From contig CABIWW010000011.1 of assembly GCA_902362435.1 (NCBI GenBank), positions 62,001 through 126,000 on the forward strand: DNA of 64,000 nt, in the 5' to 3' direction. The stretch comes from Eubacteriaceae bacterium. Lineage in GTDB: Bacteria > Bacillota > Clostridia > Peptostreptococcales > Anaerovoracaceae. A model generated the notes under the pieces. That model made no database searches. It had not been told where the DNA came from and worked only from the letters and a program-made list of their open reading frames with translations. Positions 17,753 through 27,350 of this stretch are shown here, piece after piece; the first letter of the stretch is position 1, and every line of letters starts with the position of its first letter. The position numbers and the translations under genes were made by a program.

Positions 17753-19039
17753 ATGAATAAAGAGTTTATAGCTGCTATAGATGACCTGGTAAAAGAACGA
17801 GGCATTTCAAAGGATGTTCTGATCGAGGCTATAGAATCAGCACTTGTTTCAGCATATAAAAAGAATTACGGAACATCACAGAACGTCAGAGTCAATATCG
17901 ACAGAGAGACCGGAGATGTAGACGTGCTGATGAGAAGAGACGTAGTGGATGAAGTCGAGGACGAATTCACAGAGATATCACTCGAAGATGCGCTGGAGAT
18001 CGATCCGAGATATCAGGCGGGTGATGTAGTCGAATATCAGGTGACGCCTAAGGACTTCGGCCGTATAGCTGCGCAGACAGCCAAGCAGGTCGTGGTGCAG
18101 AGGATCAGAGAAGCCGAGAGAGGCATGATCTTCGACAACTACATCAGCAGACAGGGAGACCTGATAACAGGTGTAGTGCAGAGGATAAGCAATGATACGA
18201 TATTCGTGAACATGGGAAACACCGAAGGTATCCTGGTCGCAGGAGAGCGAGCTTCAGGTGAAAGATACAAGGTCAACGACAGGATAAAGGCATACATCAT
18301 GGATGTGCGCAAGAGCACGAAAGGACCTCAGATCTTTCTTTCAAGGACTCATCCGGGATTCGTTGAGAGACTGTTCGAACTGGAAGTGCCTGAAATAGAG
18401 GACGGTACAGTACAGATAAAGAGCATCGCCAGGGAAGCTGGATCGAGAACCAAGATCGCGGTATACACCGAGGATGAGAATGTGGATCCTGTAGGCGCAT
18501 GTGTCGGAACCGGCGGATCGAGAGTAAAGAACGTCGTTGACGAGCTCTTCGGAGAGAAGATAGACATCACGACATGGGACGAGGATCCGAAGATCCTGAT
18601 CAAGAACGTTCTCAGTCCGGCAAAGGTCGAGGAAGTCATTATAGATGAAGAAGAAAAGACTGCAACTGTAGTAGTTCCGGATTATCAGCTTTCTCTCGCT
18701 ATCGGCAAGTCAGGCCAGAACGTGAGACTCGCGGCAAGGCTCTGCGGCTGGAAGATAGACATCAAGAGCCATAGTCAGTACTTCGGAGATCCGGAGGATG
18801 AGGAACTGCTCGAGGATGAATACATGGAAGACGATATCGAGTATGTAGACGACGAGGACGGCATCGAATATATCGACGATGATGAAGACGAGATAGAGTA
18901 TATCGATGACGAGGACGATCAGGATATGAACGAAGAGATCACGGAGATCCCTGAAGATATCGAAGACATGGAGGATATCGGGGATGACGGAGAGATCACA
19001 GAAACTGCTGAAGACAGGGGCGATGAGATTGAAGACTAA
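17753..19039 (+). CDS. nusA: Transcription termination/antitermination factor NusA with long acidic tail
   Basis: RNA polymerase-bound factor controlling pausing, termination and antitermination. The first ~345 residues are standard: N-terminal RNAP-binding domain, S1 domain near 135-200 (GDLITGVVQRISNDTIFVNMG), KH1 near 230-300 (DPVGACVGTGGSRVKNVV) and KH2 (AIGKSGQNVRLAARL, near 325). After the KH2 end (HSQYFGDPEDEE) comes an unusual ~80-residue tail made almost entirely of Asp, Glu, Ile and Tyr, with repeats of the form EYIDDE. GGAGGG precedes the ATG. ylxR overlaps the 3' end by 17 bases. Confidence 0.96.
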   Translation: MNKEFIAAIDDLVKERGISKDVLIEAIESALVSAYKKNYGTSQNVRVNIDRETGDVDVLMRRDVVDEVEDEFTEISLEDALEIDPRYQAGDVVEYQVTPKDFGRIAAQTAKQVVVQRIREAERGMIFDNYISRQGDLITGVVQRISNDTIFVNMGNTEGILVAGERASGERYKVNDRIKAYIMDVRKSTKGPQIFLSRTHPGFVERLFELEVPEIEDGTVQIKSIAREAGSRTKIAVYTEDENVDPVGACVGTGGSRVKNVVDELFGEKIDITTWDEDPKILIKNVLSPAKVEEVIIDEEEKTATVVVPDYQLSLAIGKSGQNVRLAARLCGWKIDIKSHSQYFGDPEDEELLEDEYMEDDIEYVDDEDGIEYIDDDEDEIEYIDDEDDQDMNEEITEIPEDIEDMEDIGDDGEITETAEDRGDEIED

Positions 19040-19298
19040 GAAGGTGCCTATGCGAAGATGCGTAGGATGTATGGAATCGAAGCCCAAGAGCAGCCTGATA
19101 AGGATAGCCTGCTATGAAGGAAAGGTAAGCATAGATCCTGCAGGCAAGGCAAAGGGAAGAGGCGTTTACGTCTGCCCGGACATGGAGTGCATGGCCAAGG
19201 CGAAGAAAAAGCGCGCTTTCCAGAGGAACTTCGGAGTGGAGATATCCGACGACGATATGGATGCTGTATTCAGGGAGCTCGAGAACTATGAGAAGTAA
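19023..19298 (+). CDS. ylxR: YlxR (RnpM) RNA-binding protein
   Basis: 91-residue YlxR-family nucleic-acid-binding protein; the B. subtilis homologue modulates RNase P. The signature PMRRCVGCMESKPKSSLIRI and GRGVYVCPDMECMAKAKKKRAFQRNF are clear. The start at 19023 (MRLKTKK) lies inside the nusA 3' end, giving a 17-base overlap and likely coupling. Its stop overlaps the start of the next gene. Confidence 0.9.
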   Translation: MRLKTKKVPMRRCVGCMESKPKSSLIRIACYEGKVSIDPAGKAKGRGVYVCPDMECMAKAKKKRAFQRNFGVEISDDDMDAVFRELENYEK

Positions 19299-19596
19299 GG
19301 TCGAAAGCTATCTCGGGTTTGCAAAGAAATCAGGTAATCTTATGTCAGGAAGCAATACATGCATTTTCGGCATGGCAAAGGGCAAGGTAAAGCTCGTGAT
19401 CCTGGCAGATGACATCTCTGAAAACAGCGAGAAGAAAATGATGAAAGAAATCAGAAAGCACGGTGTCGCATATGTCAGATACGGCAGCAGCGACGAGCTT
19501 TCCCATGCTGTAGGAACATCGGGAAGAAGCGTGTTCGCCGTGTGTGATGATAACTTTTCTAAAGTTATTCTGAATGAGATAAACAGGGATTTATAA
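19288..19596 (+). CDS. ylxQ: L7Ae/YlxQ-family ribosomal protein
   Basis: 102-residue L7Ae/L30e-fold RNA-binding protein, the usual small gene between ylxR and infB. It starts MRSKVESYLGFAKKSGNLMSG, with KVKLVILADDISENSEKK and the YGSSDELSHAVG segment typical of the kink-turn-binding fold. The ATG at 19288 overlaps the ylxR stop. The specific RNA target is not known. Confidence 0.88.
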   Translation: MRSKVESYLGFAKKSGNLMSGSNTCIFGMAKGKVKLVILADDISENSEKKMMKEIRKHGVAYVRYGSSDELSHAVGTSGRSVFAVCDDNFSKVILNEINRDL

Positions 19597-19613
19597 TAAA
19601 GGAGGAAGTGCGT

Positions 19614-22466
19614 ATGAAAATAAAGGAGCTGGCATCAGAACTCAGCCTGACCGGCAAGGAAGTGCTTGAAAAAGCAAAGACTATGGGAATAGAAGTGTCA
19701 GGCATAAATGATGAGCTGTCAGATATCGATACGACAGCAGTAAGAAACACCATCATGAAAAGCGGGACTCACGCCGAGACGAAGGTGGTAAGAGTGAGAA
19801 CGAAAAAATCCGACAGCGAGAAGAAGGATGGTGAACCCAAGGTAACTGTAAAAGCCGCCAAGATCAAGCTTCCGGAAGTCAAGAAAGCGGCAAAGACCAC
19901 TGCAAAGTCCTCCGCAAAGACAGTTGCTGCAAAACCGCCGGTAGGAAAGCCGATCGTTTCCAAAGAGGTAGAAGGCAGGATGAAGCCGCCTGAAGGGAAA
20001 CCGGTAGCAAAGGCAGCGGTAGAGGAAAGACTCGTAAAGGAAGAAAAAAAGCAGGCTGAGAAACCTGTTCAGGAAGAAAAGAAGCCGGAGGTAAAGGCGG
20101 CAGAGCATCAGAAGCCTGCAGAGAACGCAGCAAAGGCAGAAAAGCCTGAACCTAAGAAGCCGGAAGCTCCGAGAAGACAGAGCAGACTCAAGGTCATCAA
20201 GAGAGCAGAGGACGTAAAGCGCGAGGAAGAAGAAGCTGCTGCAAAGCGCGAAGCTGCAAGAAAAGAAGCGGAGAAGCGTGAAGCGGAGCGAAAGACAGCG
20301 CAGAAGGCTGACGACAGAAAGCGAAGGAGCGACCGCGGCGACAGAAACGACAGAAGTGAAAGAGGCGACAGGAAGCAGGGCGACAGAAGATCGAACGACA
20401 GGAGACAAGGCGGCAAGCCTCAGGACAGGAAGAACGATCGAGGCGAGCGCCAGGAAAGACCTCAGCGCACTGCGCCTAGAAAAGACGAAGGCGTCGATGT
20501 AATGGCAACAAAACCGGGTTCTCAGAGTACAAAGAAGAAGAACAAGGACAAGGACAAGGAGCACGACAAGTTCTCAAAGCTCGAACGCGGAGGCAACGGC
20601 AAGAAGTCTATGAAATCTCAGCCGAGATCCCTTGAAAAGCAGGTAAGGAACAAGAAGCACAACAAGCCGAAGACTGCACCGGAGCCGGAGATTGAGGAAG
20701 TTGAACTTCCGGTAGGCACAGTCATGATAAACGTGCCGATCACAGTTGCAGGTTTTGCAGAACAGACTAAGACGACGGTTTCACAGATAATCATGACTCT
20801 GATGAAGATGGGCGTTATGGCGAACATCAACCAGAATCTCGACGAAGACACAGTAGTTCTCCTCGCGGAGGAAATGGGTATACAGATCGCGGTAGGCAGA
20901 GTGCAGGAGGAAGCTCAGGAAGAGGGAATCGAAGATTTTGAGGACAAGGAAGAAGATCTCAAGCCTAGAGCACCGATCATCACCGTTATGGGTCACGTAG
21001 ACCACGGTAAGACGTCACTCCTGGATGCTATAAGAAAGACAAACGTTACGGCGCAGGAGTCAGGCGGTATCACACAGCACATTGGTGCGTCGGAAGTAGA
21101 AATAAACGGACAGAAGATCGTGTTCCTGGATACGCCGGGACATGAGGCTTTCACAGCGATGAGAGCAAGAGGAGCGCACGCTACTGATATCGCGGTGCTC
21201 GTAGTTGCCGCAGATGACAGTGTAAAGCCGCAGACGCTCGAATCCATCAGCCATGCAAAGGCTGCAGGTGTTCCTATGATCGTTGCCATCAACAAGATCG
21301 ACAAGCCGGGAGCAAATCCTGATCTCGTAAAGTCAGACCTGGCAAACAACGGTGTACTGGTAGAAGACTGGGGCGGAGACGTTATCAGCGTGCCTGTATC
21401 TGCAAAGACAGGTGAGGGTATCGTGAATCTGCTCGAGATGATACTTCTTCAGGCAGAAGTGCTCGAGCTCAAGGCAAACCCTGACAGACTGGCTCTCGGT
21501 ACAGTACTCGAAGCTCGCCTTGACAAGGCAAAGGGTCCTGTGGCAAGTCTGCTGGTACTCAACGGCACGCTTAAGACGGGTATGAGTATTGTCGCAGGAA
21601 CATGCTCAGGAAAGATCAGGCTGATGACGAACCACAAGGGTGAAAAGCTCAGAGTAGCAGGACCGGCTACAGCAGTAGAGATCCTGGGTCTCACAGAAGT
21701 GCCGCATGCAGGTGACGTGTTCAATGCTGTAAAGGACGACAGGCTTGCGAGAGAGATCGCAGAGAACAGACAGCTCAAGCTGAGAGAAGAAGTGCTCGCG
21801 AGAAATTCAAGCACTACACTGGAGGAACTCTTCAGTCAGATACAGGAAGGCGAAGTAAAGGAGCTCAACCTTATCATCAAGGGAGACGTTCAGGGTTCTG
21901 TAGGAGCCATCGTATCATCGCTTGAAAAGCTTTCGAACGACAAGGTGAGAGTAAAGATCGTACACACAGGTGTAGGTACGGTCAATGAATCGGATATAAT
22001 GCTGGCAGGCACGTCGGATTCGATAATAATCGGATTCAATGTAAGACCGAGTGCGGCAGTGAGCGCTATCGCAGAGCGTGAAGGCGTACAGATCAGAACA
22101 TACAGAGTAATCTACGACATCATCGATGATGTAGAGAATGCTATGAAGGGTATGCTCGATCCTGAATTCAAGGAAGTCATCCTGGGAACAGTAGAGATAA
22201 GAGATACGTTCAAGGTACCTGGAGTCGGCATCGTAGGCGGAGCTTATGTAACTGACGGCAAGGTAGTCCGCAACGAACAGATACGTCTTGTAAGAGACGG
22301 CATAGTGATCCACGAAGGAAAGATATCGTCACTCAAGAGATTCAAGGACGACGCAAGAGAAGTCACTCAGGGCTACGAATGCGGTATCGGCATAGAAAAC
22401 TACAATGATATCAAGGAAGGCGATGTCATAGAGTGCTTCACTATGGAAGAAATAGATAGAAAATAG
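19614..22466 (+). CDS. infB: Translation initiation factor IF-2
   Basis: GTPase that brings fMet-tRNA to the 30S subunit. 950 residues: N-terminal IF2_N helix-turn module (MKIKELASELSLTGKEVLEKAK), a long Lys/Glu/Ala/Arg-rich low-complexity linker up to about 330, a second IF2_N domain, then the G domain with GHVDHGKTS near 460, DTPGHEAF and NKIDKPGA, and domains II-IV. The ATG at 19614 follows AAGGAGG; a GTG two codons earlier is less well placed. Sits 17 bases after ylxQ and 9 before rbfA. Confidence 0.97.
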   Translation: MKIKELASELSLTGKEVLEKAKTMGIEVSGINDELSDIDTTAVRNTIMKSGTHAETKVVRVRTKKSDSEKKDGEPKVTVKAAKIKLPEVKKAAKTTAKSSAKTVAAKPPVGKPIVSKEVEGRMKPPEGKPVAKAAVEERLVKEEKKQAEKPVQEEKKPEVKAAEHQKPAENAAKAEKPEPKKPEAPRRQSRLKVIKRAEDVKREEEEAAAKREAARKEAEKREAERKTAQKADDRKRRSDRGDRNDRSERGDRKQGDRRSNDRRQGGKPQDRKNDRGERQERPQRTAPRKDEGVDVMATKPGSQSTKKKNKDKDKEHDKFSKLERGGNGKKSMKSQPRSLEKQVRNKKHNKPKTAPEPEIEEVELPVGTVMINVPITVAGFAEQTKTTVSQIIMTLMKMGVMANINQNLDEDTVVLLAEEMGIQIAVGRVQEEAQEEGIEDFEDKEEDLKPRAPIITVMGHVDHGKTSLLDAIRKTNVTAQESGGITQHIGASEVEINGQKIVFLDTPGHEAFTAMRARGAHATDIAVLVVAADDSVKPQTLESISHAKAAGVPMIVAINKIDKPGANPDLVKSDLANNGVLVEDWGGDVISVPVSAKTGEGIVNLLEMILLQAEVLELKANPDRLALGTVLEARLDKAKGPVASLLVLNGTLKTGMSIVAGTCSGKIRLMTNHKGEKLRVAGPATAVEILGLTEVPHAGDVFNAVKDDRLAREIAENRQLKLREEVLARNSSTTLEELFSQIQEGEVKELNLIIKGDVQGSVGAIVSSLEKLSNDKVRVKIVHTGVGTVNESDIMLAGTSDSIIIGFNVRPSAAVSAIAEREGVQIRTYRVIYDIIDDVENAMKGMLDPEFKEVILGTVEIRDTFKVPGVGIVGGAYVTDGKVVRNEQIRLVRDGIVIHEGKISSLKRFKDDAREVTQGYECGIGIENYNDIKEGDVIECFTMEEIDRK

Positions 22467-22475
22467 GAGGCCGGT

Positions 22476-22874
22476 ATGGGCAAAGGATACAGACAGGGCA
22501 GACTTGGAGAAGAGATCAGGAAGATAATCAGCTCGATGCTCCTGAGAGAACTCAAGGATCCCAGATTATCAGCGATGATAAGCATAACGGCAGTTGAGGT
22601 CACAAGTGACGGGAGCTACGCTACGGTGTATCTCTCCGTCCTGGGGCAGGATCCTTCGAGCGAGACTGCAAAGGAGCAGCAGCAGGATACTCTTGATGCG
22701 CTCAACAATGCCAAGGGCTTCATCCGCAGAGAGATCGGACATCAGATAAAGCTCAGACATGTGCCTGATCTGGTGTTCAAGATCGACAGGTCGATGGAAT
22801 ACGGCAGGCATATATCGAAGATCATCGATGAGCTGGACATCGATCACAGCGATGACGAAGGAAATTCACTATGA
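22476..22874 (+). CDS. rbfA: Ribosome-binding factor A
   Basis: 132-residue KH-like 30S assembly factor. Conserved pieces: QGRLGEEIRKIISSMLLRELKDPR, VTSDGSYATVYLSVLG and IGHQIKLRHVPDLVFKIDRSMEYG. AGGAGG precedes the start; the last 4 bases overlap nrnA. A regular member of the infB operon. Confidence 0.96.
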   Translation: MGKGYRQGRLGEEIRKIISSMLLRELKDPRLSAMISITAVEVTSDGSYATVYLSVLGQDPSSETAKEQQQDTLDALNNAKGFIRREIGHQIKLRHVPDLVFKIDRSMEYGRHISKIIDELDIDHSDDEGNSL

Positions 22875-23842
22875 TAAGCAATTCTTCACTGCGCGAAATG
22901 GGAAATCTGCTGAGATCGGCAGAGTCTATAGTTATTTTCCCTCACGAGAGCCCTGACGGAGACGCTCTGGGCTCGTGTGCGGCGCTTTGCCGCGCTCTTA
23001 GAAATGAGGGGAAGGACGCATGGGTGCTGCTTGACGAGGAGATCAGAGGCTATCTCGAATTCATGGATACGGAATACTGTACGACAGACATAGACTGCGT
23101 GAGCATGCCGGATATCTGCATATGTGTCGACTGCAGTGAGGAAAATCGCTTCAGCGGCCGTGCGGAAAAGTTCAGAGAAGGAAAGACAAAGCTCTGCATA
23201 GACCATCACGTCACGGCAGGCAGCTTCGGTGATTTTTACTATATCGACGGCGGTGAAGCCGCGACTGCGCAGATAATATATAAACTCCTGCGTGAAATGG
23301 ATATCGAGATAGAAAAGACCATCGCAGAGTCACTTTACGTGGGAATAAGCACAGACACCGGCAGTTTCAGACATTCCAATACGACTGCCGAGACACATAT
23401 GATAGCTTCGCAGCTGTTCGGCTGCGGCATCGATCATCAGAAGCTGGTGATAAACCTTTATAACAGCGTCAGCTACAAGCAGACGAGAATGGAAAGCGCG
23501 ATACTCGAGAAGATGGAGCTGATCGCAGACGGAAAGGCGGCAGTTTCATATGTCACCTCGGCGATGCTCGAGGCGGAAAGTGCAGAGCTCGGGGACTGCG
23601 AGGCTGTGATCGACCGTCTCAGAGATATAAAGGGAGTCGAGATCGCTGCCTTTCTCAAGGAGAAAAACGGTGCGGTAAAGGTCAGCATGCGTGCGAAATC
23701 GTACGGACGTGTCGACAGCATCGCTGTGAAATACGGCGGGGGCGGTCATGTAAAGGCTGCAGGCTGCACTCTCGATATGCCTATGGACGAAGCGCTGGCA
23801 CTCATAAAAAGCGAGCTAGAAGATTACTGGAATGATATATAA
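22871..23842 (+). CDS. nrnA: DHH/DHHA1 phosphoesterase NrnA (nanoRNase / pAp phosphatase)
   Basis: 323-residue DHH-family phosphoesterase that degrades short oligoribonucleotides and dephosphorylates pAp. Seen: HESPDGDALGSC near residue 25, the CIDHH motif near 110, GISTDTGSF near 160, and the C-terminal DHHA1 domain ending GGGGHVKAAG near 295. Its ATG overlaps the rbfA stop, and truB starts 21 bases after it. Confidence 0.94.
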   Translation: MISNSSLREMGNLLRSAESIVIFPHESPDGDALGSCAALCRALRNEGKDAWVLLDEEIRGYLEFMDTEYCTTDIDCVSMPDICICVDCSEENRFSGRAEKFREGKTKLCIDHHVTAGSFGDFYYIDGGEAATAQIIYKLLREMDIEIEKTIAESLYVGISTDTGSFRHSNTTAETHMIASQLFGCGIDHQKLVINLYNSVSYKQTRMESAILEKMELIADGKAAVSYVTSAMLEAESAELGDCEAVIDRLRDIKGVEIAAFLKEKNGAVKVSMRAKSYGRVDSIAVKYGGGGHVKAAGCTLDMPMDEALALIKSELEDYWNDI

Positions 23843-23863
23843 CTAATTTGATTGGAGAACCTG

Positions 23864-24814
23864 ATGAAAGACGGCATACTGATTTTGAACAAGCCTCAGG
23901 ACTGGACTTCTCACGACTGTGTCGCTGTGTGCCGCAGAGTGACGGGCGTGAAAAAGGTCGGTCACGGAGGAACTCTTGATCCTATGGCAGAAGGGCTGCT
24001 GCCTGTTTTTATAGGAAAAGCCACGAAGATAATGGAATATCTGGATCTTGACTACAAGACGTACAGATGCACTGCAAAGCTCGGCATCACGACCGACACG
24101 CAGGACGTCTGGGGCGAGGTGCTCGAAGAGAAAAGCCCTGCAGGTGTTACAGAATCTGAGATAATGGAAAAGCTGCAGGCTTTCCGCGGCAGGATCACTC
24201 AGCTGCCTCCGAAATATTCGGCTGTACGCATAAACGGCAAGCGGCTTTACGAATATGCGAGAGACGGTGAAGAAGTGGAGATAAGACCGCGAGATGTAGA
24301 GATAAAAGAACTGGCGGTGACAGACATAGACATGGATGAGCATACGGTGACATTCGATGTGACGTGCTCAAAGGGCACTTACATAAGGACGATATGCAGC
24401 GATCTGGGAGATGCTCTCGGATGCGGCGGAGCCATGCAGTCATTGAGCAGGACGGAAAGCGGAGCCTTTACACTGGAGAATGCAGTGACACCGTACGAGC
24501 TCAAGAACATGACGCCTGAAGATATAGAGGAACGCCTGCTGGACATCGATCTGCCGCTTTCTCACCTGGGAAAGGCTGAGATGGCGCCCGACAGGACGAA
24601 GTATTTCTGCAACGGCAACAGTATAAGATGGAAGCAGGTCAGAGTGCTGAGAAAGCCTGCGGAGTACGAGCATGAGAAATACAACAGCAGAGGCAGGAAA
24701 TACAGTGAGCTTTACGGTGTCTACGAGTCAGGCACGGGGAATTTTCTGGGAGTCGGCTATTACAGCCGGAAAGAAAATGCTATGAAGGCAGACAAGATAT
24801 TTGCGGATATATGA
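23864..24814 (+). CDS. truB: tRNA pseudouridine(55) synthase TruB
   Basis: Makes pseudouridine 55 in the T loop of tRNAs. 316 residues with the motif KVGHGGTLDPMAEGLLPV; the catalytic aspartate is D39. Further TruB marks: LDLDYKTYRCTAKLG, QLPPKYSAVRINGKRLYEYAR, and CSKGTYIRTICSDLG. The ATG at 23864 lies after GGAGAACC; an upstream TTG start is less likely. ribF follows by 17 bases. Confidence 0.95.
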   Translation: MKDGILILNKPQDWTSHDCVAVCRRVTGVKKVGHGGTLDPMAEGLLPVFIGKATKIMEYLDLDYKTYRCTAKLGITTDTQDVWGEVLEEKSPAGVTESEIMEKLQAFRGRITQLPPKYSAVRINGKRLYEYARDGEEVEIRPRDVEIKELAVTDIDMDEHTVTFDVTCSKGTYIRTICSDLGDALGCGGAMQSLSRTESGAFTLENAVTPYELKNMTPEDIEERLLDIDLPLSHLGKAEMAPDRTKYFCNGNSIRWKQVRVLRKPAEYEHEKYNSRGRKYSELYGVYESGTGNFLGVGYYSRKENAMKADKIFADI

Positions 24815-24831
24815 TTTAAGAGGCGATAGAT

Positions 24832-25767
24832 ATGAAGATTTTTAATTCACTTGACGAGATCAAAGGCATAGAGCCTACGGTCATAGCACTTGGAAATTTT
24901 GACGGCGTCCATAAAGGGCATCAGCAGATAATAGAGAGAACGGTCAAGAGCGCCGAGGCGGCAGGCCTGAAGAGCGCGGTGTTCACGTTTTCGAATCATA
25001 CGAGGACTCTGCTGAAAAATCTTCCTGCGGTGAAAAATATTTTATATCCTGAGGAAAAGGCTGAGATCATGGAGAGCATGGGCATAGATTACCTGTTCAA
25101 CATACCTTTTACCAAGGATATACTGACTATGTCACCTGAGGCTTTTGTGAAGGATATCCTCGTGGACAGATTCAGGATAAGGGAGGCCTACTGCGGTTTC
25201 AATTACAGTTTTGGATACAAGGCTATGGGAACACCGGAAGTGCTGATGCATGAAGGTCTGAAGCACGGATTCGGCATCCACGTACAGGAGCCGTATATGA
25301 TCGATGGGGTGGTTGTGAGCAGCACGTATATAAGGCAGCTTATCGCCGATGGCAAGATGGAGGAGTGCACTAAGTTCATGGGCAGGATGTATTCGATCGG
25401 CGGAGAGGTGGTAGTAGGCAACAAGCTTGGAAGGACCATCGGGTTCCCGACGTCGAACATAATGCTCGACGAGACTATGGCGGCTCCGCCTAACGGAGTG
25501 TACGTGACATTCTGCACTTATAACGGGATCAGGTATCCCAGCATCACGAATGTAGGAGTGAAGCCTACTGTCGGCACTTACAACAAGAACATCGAGACGC
25601 ATATATTCAATTTTGACAAGGAACTGTACGGAAAGCAGATCCGCGTGGAGTTTGTAAAACGCATGCGCGAGGAGAGAAAATTCGCAAGTGTCGAGGAACT
25701 GAGCAAGCGTATAGAGCACGACTGCATCATGGCGAAGGCATACCATCGCGAACACGGTTCGCTGTAA
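24832..25767 (+). CDS. ribF: Bifunctional riboflavin kinase / FAD synthetase
   Basis: Converts riboflavin to FMN and FAD. 311 residues: N-terminal nucleotidyltransferase with GNFDGVHKGHQ at about 21-31 and GFNYSFGYKA and SSTYIRQLI, then the C-terminal flavokinase with GRTIGFPTSN near 200 and PPNGVY. It closes the rimP-ribF operon. The downstream 112 bases before the tRNA hold no gene. Confidence 0.95.
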   Translation: MKIFNSLDEIKGIEPTVIALGNFDGVHKGHQQIIERTVKSAEAAGLKSAVFTFSNHTRTLLKNLPAVKNILYPEEKAEIMESMGIDYLFNIPFTKDILTMSPEAFVKDILVDRFRIREAYCGFNYSFGYKAMGTPEVLMHEGLKHGFGIHVQEPYMIDGVVVSSTYIRQLIADGKMEECTKFMGRMYSIGGEVVVGNKLGRTIGFPTSNIMLDETMAAPPNGVYVTFCTYNGIRYPSITNVGVKPTVGTYNKNIETHIFNFDKELYGKQIRVEFVKRMREERKFASVEELSKRIEHDCIMAKAYHREHGSL

Positions 25768-25879
25768 GCTTTTGATGGCGACAAAGCCGGCAGAACTTTA
25801 AGCATAAAAAACATTGGAAAAAACATAAAAAATACTGGCATTTTGAAATAAAAGTAATATAATATATATTAGCACAGAG

Positions 25880-25956
25880 CGGGATGTGGCTCAGCTTGGT
25901 AGAGCGTTGCGTTCGGGACGCAAAGGCCGCAGGTTCGAATCCTGTCATCCCGACCA
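25880..25956 (+). tRNA. tRNA-Pro (anticodon CGG)
   Basis: 77 bases forming a complete cloverleaf: acceptor CGGGATG/CATCCCG, D arm GCTC..GAGC, anticodon stem TTGCG/CGCAA with loop TTCGGGA giving CGG, T loop TTCGAAT, encoded CCA at 25954-25956. Its 3' half is the prophage attachment site; integration leaves it intact because attL restores the same sequence. Confidence 0.96.
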
Positions 25957-26009
25957 GTATGAACGAAAAACCCTTTGAAATTTCAACGTTTCAGAGGGTT
26001 TTTTGATGC
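25934..26009. repeat. attL: 76-bp prophage attachment core (left copy)
   Basis: This stretch, from the tRNA T loop through the CCA end and the tRNA terminator hairpin (AAAACCC...GGGTTTT), is identical base for base to 58292-58367. It marks the left end of the prophage. Integrase normally crosses over within the tRNA part. Confidence 0.95.
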
Positions 26010-26101
26010 GGTTTGTTCTATGGGAAAGTGTGCGATTCTATTGGATTTTATGGGTGTTTCTTGTGCAAAAGTAGTTAAAAAGTAGTTAAATTTTTGAGCC
26101 A

Positions 26102-27292
26102 TCATTTGATCCTTTGTGGTTTTTTCTTTGGTCTAACGACGGTAAGTTTATTTTTGGTTTCGCGATGGATGCCAGGCAGTTTATTTATAGCTTCGATTTG
26201 CACATCCTGTTTTACAAGAGCGTAATGTTTGGCAGTGACTTCGATTGATTTGTGTCCCATGAGTTTAGATGCCACCTCAAGCGGCACGCCTGCCCGGCAC
26301 AGCTCAGTGCAGAATGTTGCCCGGTAGGTGTGGGGGCTTTTCTCTGGAACGCCGATTCTATCGTAATATCGGTTCAGTGATCTGCGTACGTTGCCGTACT
26401 CCAAGAGTTCTCCCGAGTCGCTGGTGAACACAAATTCCGTTTTGTATTTGTTGCGTCTGGCTTCAGTCTCGAATCGCTCCTTATGGACCAGCAGTGCCTT
26501 TTCCAGTTCCGGGTGGATCGGAATTTTTCTGTAGGAATCGTGTTTTGGCAGAACGATATCACCTTGATAATATTGCCGGTCGACATGCACGAAACCAGAC
26601 CTGATATCGCTGTATTTTAGCCCCAGACATTCTGATATACGAAGACCGCAGTAATTCATCAGAAACATCATAAAACGCAGTCTGTGCCTGCCGGAGCTCG
26701 TGAGAATGGTATGGATTTCGCTTGGCTCCCATACTATTATCTCATCTTTTTTCCTGTTGTCGTACTTCTCCGGCATGGTTACCGCACTGAGGACGTTTCC
26801 GGACACTTTATTCAGTGTGAGCCATTTATAAAATGCCGACATCCATTTATTTATCGATTTTAAATTTTGTTTTGATACGGGAAGCCACATATAGAAGTCC
26901 TGTATCGTTTTTGCGTCCACTTCGCAGATTGGGATAGAAGTGATCCATGAATCTTTTATGTGTACCCGGTAGCTTTGCTCGTATCTGCGCTTTGTTCCTT
27001 TTGCATAAGTGCTGTTCATGAAGACTTCGTAAGTATATTCTTCCGCGTATTCCCCAAAGGTTTTAAGCTGCGCTTCGGTTGCGGCGCGCTCCTTTTCATA
27101 CTTTTTTCGTAACTGTTCATCCTGGTATGCTCGGAACTGCTTCTCAGCATCTCCCTTGCTAGTACCATAAAACTGTTTCTTTATGGCGATTTTTTTCCCA
27201 TCCTTAAATTCATGTCCGATGGTTCGAGTTATTTTAAAATATCCGTATTCTTTGTCGCCACTTTTGATTGCAATGTTCTTTTTGGTTGCCAT
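26102..27292 (-). CDS. int: Tyrosine-recombinase phage integrase
   Basis: 396-residue site-specific recombinase that inserts and excises the prophage. Seen: N-terminal arm-binding domain, SAM-like core-binding domain at about 80-180, catalytic domain with the first Arg in NYCGLRISECLGLK, HTYR in KSPHTYRATFCTELCRAG, GHKSIEVT and the nucleophile Tyr in KHYALV. Start set at MATKKNIA (27292), preceded by AAAGGAGGAG; a longer GTG form would run through an upstream palindrome. It lies next to attL as expected. Its C-terminus is closely matched by a remnant right of attR. Confidence 0.95.
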   Translation of the reverse strand: MATKKNIAIKSGDKEYGYFKITRTIGHEFKDGKKIAIKKQFYGTSKGDAEKQFRAYQDEQLRKKYEKERAATEAQLKTFGEYAEEYTYEVFMNSTYAKGTKRRYEQSYRVHIKDSWITSIPICEVDAKTIQDFYMWLPVSKQNLKSINKWMSAFYKWLTLNKVSGNVLSAVTMPEKYDNRKKDEIIVWEPSEIHTILTSSGRHRLRFMMFLMNYCGLRISECLGLKYSDIRSGFVHVDRQYYQGDIVLPKHDSYRKIPIHPELEKALLVHKERFETEARRNKYKTEFVFTSDSGELLEYGNVRRSLNRYYDRIGVPEKSPHTYRATFCTELCRAGVPLEVASKLMGHKSIEVTAKHYALVKQDVQIEAINKLPGIHRETKNKLTVVRPKKKPQRIK

Positions 27293-27325
27293 ATGCTCCT
27301 CCTTTGATTTTGGGTATAAAAAATA

Positions 27326-27339
27326 CACCTGTACAGGTG
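27326..27339. promoter_or_regulatory. 14-bp perfect palindrome upstream of int
   Basis: CACCTGTACAGGTG is fully self-complementary and lies 34 bases before the int ATG, between it and a plus-strand extended -10 box. It looks like an operator for int and/or the divergent RNA. The binding protein is unknown. Confidence 0.5.
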
Positions 27340-27350
27340 CGAAGGACTTA

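Noticed and set aside
19719..20564. 281-codon minus-strand frame rich in Leu, Cys, Ser, Phe
   Set aside because: Arises from the Lys/Glu-rich linker of infB read backwards; not a gene.
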